Assembly: GCA_002402535.1 (NCBI GenBank)
Contig: DHGB01000052.1
Span: forward strand, 1 to 13,289
Source: Candidatus Shapirobacteria bacterium UBA4809
Lineage (GTDB): Bacteria; Patescibacteriota; Microgenomatia; UBA12405
Reading direction: 5' to 3'
Length of the DNA stretch: 13,289 nucleotides
The notes below the pieces were generated by a model. It was not told the origin of the DNA. It worked only from the letters and a program-made list of their open reading frames with translations, and did not search any database. The position numbers were made by a program, and so were the translations under genes. Positions 1 to 5,457 of this stretch are shown in pieces (position 1 is the first letter of the stretch; every line of letters starts with the position of its first letter).

Positions 1-2
1 TT

Positions 3-962
3 ACCTTGGGTGATCTAGTTATGGTCTCGGGTTTTATTACTGGTTTTTATTATCAGTTTTTTAATCTTTTTTTCCGGATTCGTGATATTGCCAAAAATGT
101 TACTGATCTTGATAAATATTTTTCTATTCTTGAAAATGAAACCGAGGTTAAAGATCCCTCTTCACCAAAAACTTTATCTCGCCCCACTGGTTCTCTTCAG
201 TTCAAAAATATCGCTTTTGCCTATCCTGGCAATAAGGAGAGGGTAGTCGATAAAATTAATCTCAAAATTAAATCAGGCGAGCAAGTCGCTCTTGTTGGTC
301 GTTCCGGTGCCGGCAAAACCACTTTAGTTAAATTACTTTTACGTTTTTATGATCCTACTTCTGGTGTCATCAAATTTGACGGAGTCGATATCACCCACTT
401 TACCAAAAGCTATTTGCGTAGCCTCATGGCCGTCGTTCCCCAGGAGCCAATTATGTTTAACAACACGATTAAATTTAACCTAAGTTATGGCAAAGAAAAA
501 GCCAAGATGAGCGAAATTAGAAAAGCCGCCGCCGATGCCAATATTTTAACTTTTATTGAAAATCTACCCCAAAAATGGCAAACCGAAGTCGGTGAGCGGG
601 GGATAAAACTTAGTGGTGGGCAAAAACAACGCCTGGCTATCGCCAGGGCACTTTTAACTAATCCCAAAATTTTGATTTTTGATGAAGCTACCAGTAATTT
701 AGATTCCGAGTCTGAACGTCAAATTCAAAAAGCTCTCAAAATTGCCTCTCAAAGCCGCACCGTGATTATCATCGCTCATCGTTTTTCTACCATCAGAAAT
801 GCCGATAAGATTGTGGTTTTAAGTAATGGTATCATTGCTGAAATTGGTAAACACCGTGAGCTGATTGCCAAAAATGGTCTTTACAAAATGCTCTGGACCC
901 TTCAGTCAAAGGGCAAATTAATTACTGATAAAGAAAGTTTATTCGATTCTAATATAAGATAA
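3..962 (+). CDS. ABC exporter (MsbA-like), 3' part: last membrane helix plus ATPase domain
   Basis: This is a type I ABC exporter half-transporter that would use ATP to move a substrate out across the cytoplasmic membrane. The gene is cut by the window edge: the frame is open to the first base, so the TTG at position 6 is not its start. Numbering from that TTG, residues 3-25 look like the last transmembrane helix and about 65-300 form the nucleotide-binding domain. Visible motifs are Walker A GRSGAGKT (98-105), Q-loop Q146, signature LSGGQ (202-206), Walker B ILIFDE (222-227), D-loop SNLD and H-loop H258, so the ATPase looks intact. The substrate cannot be read from this part; lipid, peptide and drug exporters all share it. 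It ends 25 bp before valS, which has its own promoter-like element. Confidence 0.93.
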   Translation, partial: TLGDLVMVSGFITGFYYQFFNLFFRIRDIAKNVTDLDKYFSILENETEVKDPSSPKTLSRPTGSLQFKNIAFAYPGNKERVVDKINLKIKSGEQVALVGRSGAGKTTLVKLLLRFYDPTSGVIKFDGVDITHFTKSYLRSLMAVVPQEPIMFNNTIKFNLSYGKEKAKMSEIRKAAADANILTFIENLPQKWQTEVGERGIKLSGGQKQRLAIARALLTNPKILIFDEATSNLDSESERQIQKALKIASQSRTVIIIAHRFSTIRNADKIVVLSNGIIAEIGKHRELIAKNGLYKMLWTLQSKGKLITDKESLFDSNIR

Positions 963-972
963 GGGATTTAAA

Positions 973-981
973 TGTTAAAAT
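973..981 (+). promoter_or_regulatory. Extended -10 promoter of valS, leaderless arrangement
   Basis: TGT-TAAAAT is an extended -10 element followed by exactly six bases and then the valS ATG. Standard sigma70 geometry puts the transcription start on the A of the ATG, so the mRNA would have no leader. No good -35 or Shine-Dalgarno site is visible. This is inferred from position and consensus only. Confidence 0.6.
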
Positions 982-987
982 AATCCC

Positions 988-3285
988 ATGGATAAGAGTT
1001 ATTCCTCCGCCACTGAAGCCGATATTTATCGTTCTTGGGAAAAATCCGGGGCCTTTACCCCCAAAATCGATAAGAGCAAAACCCCTTTTTCCATTGTTTT
1101 ACCTCTTCCCAATGCTAGCGACCCCATGCACATGGGCCATGCTCTTTTTACTATTCAGGACATTTTAGTTCGTTACCATCGCATGCTGGGTGACCCTACT
1201 CTTTGGCTTCCCGGCGCCGATCATGCCGGTATTGAAACTCAATTTGTTTTTGAAAAAAAATTGCAAAAAGAAGGCAAATCTCGTTTTGATTATGATCGTC
1301 AAACTTTATATAAAATGATTTGGGATTTTGTCGAAGAAAATCGAATCTTAAACCAATTTCAAATGAAAAAGCTGGGCTTTTCCATGGATTGGACCCGTTA
1401 TCACTACAGTCTCGAACCTAAAATTGTTGACAATGTCCTCCTCACTTTCAAAAAGCTTTACGACGACGGTCTCATTTATCGTGACGAAAAAATTGTCAAT
1501 TATTGCACTCACTGTGGTACTGCTTTTTCCAATTTAGAAGTGGTTCATAAAACTGTTTATTCCCACCTTTGGTATATAAAATATGGTCTTCTCACCGTCG
1601 CCACTACCCGTCCCGAAACCATGCTGGGTGATACCGCTATCGCCGTTAATCCCAAAGATAAGCGTTATAAAAATCTGATTGGTAAAAAAATTCTCTTGCC
1701 CTTAGTTAATCGGGAAATACCCATAATAGGGGAAGAAAGCATTGATATCAAATTTGGTACCGGGGCTGTCAAAGTGACTCCTTCTCATTCTCCCGAGGAT
1801 TATGATATCGCCAAAAAACACAATTTGGAATTTATCCGTATTTTTGATTATGACGGTAAATCCAATCTCAATGTCCCCGAAAAATATAGAGGTTATTTCC
1901 CATCTCAGGTCCGTCAAATGGTGATTGATGATCTCACTGCCGTCGGTCTAATCGAAAAAATTGAAGATTATTCCCACGAAGTCGGTCACTGTTATCGTTG
2001 TGGTTGTCCTCTTGAACCCATTACCGCTCCTCAGTGGTATCTTAGAATTGCTCCATTAGCTAAACCTGCTATTGAAGCCGCCCAAAACGGTGATGTCAAA
2101 TTTTTTCCCTCCCGTTTCAAAAAAGCTTACCTTACCTGGATGGAATCCATTCGCGATTGGAATATTTCCCGTCAAATTGTTTGGGGTCCCCGTATTCCCG
2201 CCTGGTACTGCTTAGATTGTCATCCCGACATTAAACTAAACTTTTTAGATAAAAATAAAAATATTGTTACCGGCTTTTATAAAGATCTAAAAGACAAATA
2301 TTCTTTTGAGGAAATAAAAAATGGTCTGCAATCCCTGATAGCACCGGTTGACGCAAAATATATTGTAGATTGTAGTTCGAAGATTGAAAATTGTCCCAAC
2401 TGTCATTCCACTTCACTTTTACAGGAAACGGATACCTTTGACACCTGGTTTTTGAGCGGTCAATGGCCTTTAAATACTCTCGGTTTTAATCCCAAAGATC
2501 CAAGCAAATCCTCTCCCGACTTTGCCTATTTTTATCCCACCTCGGTTATGGATACTCTCTGGGATATTCTCTTTTTCTGGGTGGCGCGGATGATTATGTT
2601 TGGCCTTTATTTGACCAAAGAAGTGCCTTTTAAAACCGTCCATTTACATTCCCGGGTTGTTGATGCCAAAGGTCAAAAAATGTCCAAATCAAAAGGCAAT
2701 GTTATTGATCCCTTAGTCATGACCGAAAAATATGGCACCGACGCCCTACGTATGTCACTCGTTTACGGTATTGCTCCGGCTTCTGATTTTGTGGTTTCCG
2801 AAGATAAAATTAGGGCTCAGCGTAATTTTGTCAATAAAATTTGGAACGCCTCCCGCTTCGTCTTAATGGTAGTCGACAAGTTTCCCAAAGTAGGGGCTTC
2901 GCTTGCCGGAGCCCAAATTACAAACCCCGATGATATCTCCATTCTCACCAATCTCAATAAAATCATCACCTCTACTACTTCCGATATTAATCGCTATCAT
3001 TTTGGTCAAGCTTCAGAAAATCTTTATCAATTTTTCTGGCATGATTTTTGCGATATCTATATTGAAAAAGCCAAAGATAGGCTTGACCCGTCGAAGCCGA
3101 CAGGCGAAGTCGGTGAGGAAGATGTCGTCCCGGTTCTGCTCGCTGTTTTAATTACCTCTCTCAAACTTCTCCATCCTTTTATTCCCTTTGTCACCGAATC
3201 TGTTTACCAAATCCTCCGCGAAAAATTGAACTTAGACGAAGCTCAACTAATCACTGCTTCTTGGCCAGAAGTTCTTTCATTTTAA
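988..3285 (+). CDS. valS: Valine--tRNA ligase, short form
   Basis: Class I aminoacyl-tRNA synthetase that charges tRNA-Val in the cytoplasm and edits mischarged threonine. The HIGH motif is HMGH (48-51) and the KMSKS motif is KMSKS (564-568). GADHAGIETQ (76-85) is the ValRS version of the GxDHAGIATQ block. The editing domain carries TTRPETMLGDTA and GTGAVKVTPSHSPEDYD. Cysteine pairs C173/C176, C335/C338, C408/C411 and C469/C472 look like two zinc-ribbon sites. At 765 residues it is shorter than usual bacterial ValRS (about 860-950). It ends soon after the anticodon-binding region and lacks the C-terminal coiled coil. Two GC-rich hairpins lie in variable loops near residues 635-645 and 700-710. 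The last 35 bp overlap the convergent tyrS. The ATG is favoured by the -10 element six bases upstream. Confidence 0.97.
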   Translation: MDKSYSSATEADIYRSWEKSGAFTPKIDKSKTPFSIVLPLPNASDPMHMGHALFTIQDILVRYHRMLGDPTLWLPGADHAGIETQFVFEKKLQKEGKSRFDYDRQTLYKMIWDFVEENRILNQFQMKKLGFSMDWTRYHYSLEPKIVDNVLLTFKKLYDDGLIYRDEKIVNYCTHCGTAFSNLEVVHKTVYSHLWYIKYGLLTVATTRPETMLGDTAIAVNPKDKRYKNLIGKKILLPLVNREIPIIGEESIDIKFGTGAVKVTPSHSPEDYDIAKKHNLEFIRIFDYDGKSNLNVPEKYRGYFPSQVRQMVIDDLTAVGLIEKIEDYSHEVGHCYRCGCPLEPITAPQWYLRIAPLAKPAIEAAQNGDVKFFPSRFKKAYLTWMESIRDWNISRQIVWGPRIPAWYCLDCHPDIKLNFLDKNKNIVTGFYKDLKDKYSFEEIKNGLQSLIAPVDAKYIVDCSSKIENCPNCHSTSLLQETDTFDTWFLSGQWPLNTLGFNPKDPSKSSPDFAYFYPTSVMDTLWDILFFWVARMIMFGLYLTKEVPFKTVHLHSRVVDAKGQKMSKSKGNVIDPLVMTEKYGTDALRMSLVYGIAPASDFVVSEDKIRAQRNFVNKIWNASRFVLMVVDKFPKVGASLAGAQITNPDDISILTNLNKIITSTTSDINRYHFGQASENLYQFFWHDFCDIYIEKAKDRLDPSKPTGEVGEEDVVPVLLAVLITSLKLLHPFIPFVTESVYQILREKLNLDEAQLITASWPEVLSF
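2893..2914. repeat. GC-rich hairpin inside valS (codes GASLAGA)
   Basis: GGGCTTCG (2894-2901) can pair with CGGAGCCC (2907-2914) around a five-base loop, giving eight pairs with one G-U. It is clearly richer in G+C than the surrounding gene and codes a low-complexity stretch (KVGASLAGAQ) where ValRS proteins vary in length. It may be a small palindromic repeat inserted in frame, but only one copy is in the window, so repeat status is unproven. Confidence 0.4.
3087..3114. repeat. Second GC-rich hairpin inside valS (codes DPSKPTGEVG)
   Basis: CCGAC (3097-3101) and GTCGG (3109-3113) form a short hairpin, extended by one G-T pair, within a GC-rich run. It codes DPSKPTGEVGEED, next to YIEKAKDRL in the anticodon-binding region, where family members have a loop of variable length. 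It is a candidate in-frame insertion; only one copy is seen here. Confidence 0.35.
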
Positions 3286-4345
3286 CTAAATTTTTGGCCA
3301 TTTCCGGTTTCTCAAAATATGTTCTGGCTGGTTCCAGTTTGTTAATTAGCCACTCCGTTAGGGCATTTTTTAAATCAAGTGGGAATAATTCTCCCGAGGC
3401 ATAATCAGTCACTATATCGGTGTATCTGCGATAAGTTTTATTCCCACCAAATTTTTCTGGTCTTTCAATTGTAAATTCTCCCGTCTCTTCACCCCAAAAA
3501 ACCAGGGTTTTTACCCAGTTTAGGAGAGGATTAAATTCAACTATTTTAGGCGGCCCATAAGCTTTCAAGATTTTATTTTTTATTTCCTCTGGCGTGTCAT
3601 GAATAAAAATAGCCGAATTTGGTTTCGATTTGCTCATTTTTAGCGATTCTTCATCTTTATTATCTGTATCTGGGCTTGTTAATCCCGCAATTAAATTTTG
3701 ATGAATTGCTACTGGTGTTTGAAAATTTCCGGGAATTTTTTTAATAGCGTCTCTGGCAATCACATGAGCCTTTCTTTGATCCATGCCAGCGTGCGCTAAA
3801 TTAATATTCATCGTCGCTATGTCCGCCACCTGCAGTGGTGGATAAAACAAAGTCGCCATATCAACCTCATTACCTAGCTTTTTGCCCATTATGGAAATAC
3901 TTCTCAGATTTCTTGACAGTGTCACTTGTTTTCCAATCTCCATAAAATTTTGCCAATGAATCGGATTTTTTTCATACAAATCTTTTCCACTGATAAATTC
4001 CACCTGGCTTTCATCAACCCCAAAACATTTTAACGAGGCAATCAAAGCCTGCTTAAAATAATTGTCCGAAGCCCAGCGGATATCTTCCCATTTTCCGCCC
4101 AGTTTATTATTTAAAAAGCTATGAAAATCAGCTAAAAATATTTTGCAATTAATCCCGGCTTTTAAAAAATCGGCAATTTTTCCCATAGACATTAATCCCG
4201 TTCCCAAATGCACCAATCCCGAAATTTCAAAGCCAATGTAGTGATTAATCGGCTTTCCGCTCTCAATTAATTTTTTTAAATCATCTTCCGTGAGCACCTC
4301 TTGGCAGTTGCGGGTGATTAAATTCATCTTTTCTTCTGTAGTCAT
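3251..4345 (-). CDS. tyrS: Tyrosine--tRNA ligase, archaeal/eukaryotic type
   Basis: Class I synthetase that charges tRNA-Tyr. At 364 residues it follows the archaeal TyrRS plan, not the bacterial TyrS plan with its C-terminal S4-like domain. HIGH is HLGT (46-49) and KMSKS is KMSKS (236-240). Residues matching the tyrosine pocket of Methanocaldococcus jannaschii TyrRS are present: Y36 (Y32), Y168 (Y151), Q172 (Q155), D175 (D158) and Q190 (Q173), the last in GMDQRKAH. The C-terminal ERPEKFGG and SGELFPLDLKNAL blocks also match archaeal TyrRS closely, which argues against TrpRS. Residues 223-235 (TSPDTDNKDEESL) lengthen the loop before KMSKS. The 3' end overlaps valS tail to tail by 35 bp. The first ATG is preferred over M7 because a -10-like element lies six bases before it. 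Confidence 0.93.
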   Translation of the reverse strand: MTTEEKMNLITRNCQEVLTEDDLKKLIESGKPINHYIGFEISGLVHLGTGLMSMGKIADFLKAGINCKIFLADFHSFLNNKLGGKWEDIRWASDNYFKQALIASLKCFGVDESQVEFISGKDLYEKNPIHWQNFMEIGKQVTLSRNLRSISIMGKKLGNEVDMATLFYPPLQVADIATMNINLAHAGMDQRKAHVIARDAIKKIPGNFQTPVAIHQNLIAGLTSPDTDNKDEESLKMSKSKPNSAIFIHDTPEEIKNKILKAYGPPKIVEFNPLLNWVKTLVFWGEETGEFTIERPEKFGGNKTYRRYTDIVTDYASGELFPLDLKNALTEWLINKLEPARTYFEKPEMAKNLVKMKELLAKKQ

Positions 4346-4351
4346 GCTTCT

Positions 4352-4360
4352 ATTTTCTCA
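4352..4360 (-). promoter_or_regulatory. Probable extended -10 of tyrS, leaderless arrangement
   Basis: Read on the minus strand, TGA-GAAAAT is followed by six bases and then ATG. The hexamer is a weaker match (A and T at the two key positions are kept), but the TG and the spacing equal those of valS. An AGAAG lies one base from the ATG, too close for a normal ribosome binding site. Confidence 0.4.
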
Positions 4361-4389
4361 TATTTTTACATATAATTACTAATTTTTAA

Positions 4390-4428
4390 TTGATGATTGA
4401 AGAATGAAGATTGAAGATTGATAATTAA
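4390..4428 (+). repeat. ATTGAAG-family repeat, copy R1
   Basis: Tandem-like units ATTGAAGAATGAAG and ATTGAAGATTG run up to the gpmA start. The reverse complement reads CAATCTTCAATCTTCA, shared with copies R2-R4. R1 is inverted relative to R2, so gpmA itself also lies between inverted copies. The unit TTGAAG and the terminal GATAAT appear to form the gpmA promoter. Confidence 0.8.
4397..4425 (+). promoter_or_regulatory. gpmA promoter built from repeat R1
   Basis: TTGAAG (4397-4402), a 17-bp spacer and GATAAT (4420-4425) fit a sigma70-type promoter. Six bases then separate the hexamer from the gpmA ATG, so the transcript should be leaderless. Nearly the whole element lies in the ATTGAAG-family repeat. 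Confidence 0.55.
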
Positions 4429-4431
4429 CTT

Positions 4432-4998
4432 ATGTCGACAATTTATCTTTTTCGTCACGGTCAGTCGGAATTTAATTTAAGTAAAACCTTTACCGGTTGG
4501 ATTGATGCCAAACTGACTCCACTGGGAATTGAGCAGGCCAAAGCCCTGGGAGAGATGTTAAAAGATAAAACCATTGATTTAGCCTATAGCTCCAGTCTTT
4601 CCAGAGCTATCGACACTCTTAAAGAAGTTTTAATTTACCATCCCGAATGCCGCGAAACCATTATCGATGACCGTATCATCGAAAGATCTTATGGTGATCT
4701 CAGTGGCCACACTCACGCTGAAACTATTGCTCAATATGGCCAAGAACAATTTGATAAATGGCACCGGGGTTGGACCGACAAAGCTAACAATGGTGAATCT
4801 TTTGCCGATGTTGAACTTCGTGTCCAATCATTTATTGATGATCTTAAAGCCAAATATAGTGGTCAAAATTTGGGTCTTGCCATCAGTGCTCACGGTAATT
4901 CTATCCGCCTTTTCCGAAAAATTATAGAAAATGCTACCATTGGAGAAACAGTTTCTTGGACTATTCCATACGATCAGTACTTTGAATACAGAATTTAA
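4432..4998 (+). CDS. gpmA: Phosphoglycerate mutase, 2,3-bisphosphoglycerate-dependent type, compact
   Basis: Histidine-phosphatase-fold enzyme expected to interconvert 3- and 2-phosphoglycerate in glycolysis. Seen: RHGQSEFN with the phospho-acceptor H9 (R8 beside it), FTGWIDAKLTPLG (20-32), R58, ERSYGDLSG with E84, and the second catalytic histidine in SAHGNS (H154). The FxGWxDxxLTxxG and YGDLxG blocks favour dPGM over a general phosphatase. It has 188 residues against about 230-250 for canonical dPGM: the proline-rich segment before GES is reduced to KANN, and the tail ends right after the final beta strand (FEYRI). The TAA stop is the first three bases of repeat R2. Enolase, the next enzyme in the pathway, converges from the other side. 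A phosphatase role cannot be fully excluded because the protein is so compact. Confidence 0.82.
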   Translation: MSTIYLFRHGQSEFNLSKTFTGWIDAKLTPLGIEQAKALGEMLKDKTIDLAYSSSLSRAIDTLKEVLIYHPECRETIIDDRIIERSYGDLSGHTHAETIAQYGQEQFDKWHRGWTDKANNGESFADVELRVQSFIDDLKAKYSGQNLGLAISAHGNSIRLFRKIIENATIGETVSWTIPYDQYFEYRI

Positions 4999-5025
4999 TC
5001 TTCAATCTTCAAACTTCAATCTTCA
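4996..5025. repeat. ATTGAAG-family repeat, copy R2 (left inverted end of the four-helix-bundle cassette)
   Basis: Starts TAATCTTCAATCTTCAA; its TAA is the gpmA stop codon. It matches the reverse complement of R3 at 26 of 30 positions, so R2 and R3 are inverted ends of the 4996-5457 segment. It ends three bases before the stop of the four-helix-bundle gene. Confidence 0.88.
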
Positions 5026-5027
5026 TT

Positions 5028-5390
5028 TTATTTAAAAATACCCTTTTGTCTTAAAGTCGATTGAATTTTGCCTATAATTCTCACAATTTCATCACAACTA
5101 TTAATCAACGATTCAGACTCATTCTTCTCAAGTAAATTACTGTCTTTTAACAGTCTAATCCAGTAGTTAGTTTCTCTTGCTTCTTTATAAGCAATTGATA
5201 ATTTTGAATAGAAATCTTTTTCTGATTGTCCACCAATTGATTCTTCTACGTTTGCTCCAATTGAAGTACCACTTCTAAGTAGTTGTTTAGATAATACATA
5301 TTCTTTTTTGTTTATAGATAAATTTCTATAAGTTTTAATTATTTCCAAAGCCAAAATATAACTTTTGTCTCTTAAGATATTATTCGCCAC
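5028..5390 (-). CDS. Four-helix bundle protein (23S rRNA intervening-sequence family)
   Basis: A 120-residue, mostly helical, charged protein. The central RSGTSIGANVEESIGG and the following EKDFYSKLSIAYKEARETNYWI match the family signature (RxxxSIxxNIAEG, then FxxxLxIAxGSxxEl) of four-helix-bundle proteins first seen in 23S rRNA intervening sequences. No catalytic residues, signal peptide or membrane segment are visible; members may bind nucleic acid or act as oligomeric scaffolds, but the function is not established. The start is GTG at 5390. An ATG two bases upstream is out of frame, and TGT-TACATT lies exactly six bases before the GTG. The gene sits between inverted repeats R2 and R3 and is more AT-rich than gpmA and eno. 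It is not in an rRNA gene here, which is the usual setting of the founding members. Confidence 0.85.
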   Translation of the reverse strand: MANNILRDKSYILALEIIKTYRNLSINKKEYVLSKQLLRSGTSIGANVEESIGGQSEKDFYSKLSIAYKEARETNYWIRLLKDSNLLEKNESESLINSCDEIVRIIGKIQSTLRQKGIFK

Positions 5391-5396
5391 ATAATC

Positions 5397-5405
5397 AATG
5401 TAACA
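5397..5405 (-). promoter_or_regulatory. Extended -10 of the four-helix-bundle gene, leaderless
   Basis: On the minus strand TGT-TACATT is followed by six bases and the GTG start. This element decides for GTG as the start and lies just inside repeat R3, so the cassette carries its own promoter. Confidence 0.5.
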
Positions 5406-5427
5406 TATCTAACAAATAATTGTTAAT

Positions 5428-5457
5428 TGTGGATTGAAGATTGTAGATTGAAGATTA
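5428..5457. repeat. ATTGAAG-family repeat, copy R3 (right inverted end of the cassette)
   Basis: Contains GGATTGAAGATTGTAG and ends AGATTGAAGATTA. Read on the minus strand it begins TAATCTTCAATCT, and its TAA is the stop codon of enolase. It pairs with R2 as an inverted repeat. Confidence 0.88.

Larger units (their letters stand above)
4996..5457. mobile_element. Putative 462-bp mobile cassette with inverted ends carrying a four-helix-bundle gene
   Basis: The segment is delimited by 30-base inverted repeats R2 and R3 (26/30 identical), both beginning TAATCTTCAATCT when read inward. It holds one complete gene, the four-helix-bundle protein, with its own promoter-like element. It fits exactly between the stop codons of gpmA and eno, which are part of the ends. 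No transposase is present, and no target duplication was recognised outside the ends. The same protein family is known from intervening sequences in 23S rRNA genes, which are also stem-bounded inserts. Mobility is an inference; the repeats and boundaries are directly visible. Confidence 0.45.

Noticed and set aside
6-8. TTG as start of the ABC transporter gene
   Set aside because: The frame is open to the window edge and the protein begins inside a membrane helix, so the gene is truncated by the window.
2903-3151. Second open frame on the plus strand inside valS
   Set aside because: It overlaps clearly conserved ValRS sequence in another frame and has no promoter or start context of its own.
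4346-4351. AGAAG as Shine-Dalgarno site of tyrS
   Set aside because: Spacing of about one base to the ATG is too short, and the -10-N6 arrangement explains the position better.
4390-5457. CRISPR array from the ATTGAAG repeats
   Set aside because: Copies are irregularly spaced, occur in both orientations, vary in length and include coding positions; there are no spacers of constant size and no cas genes.
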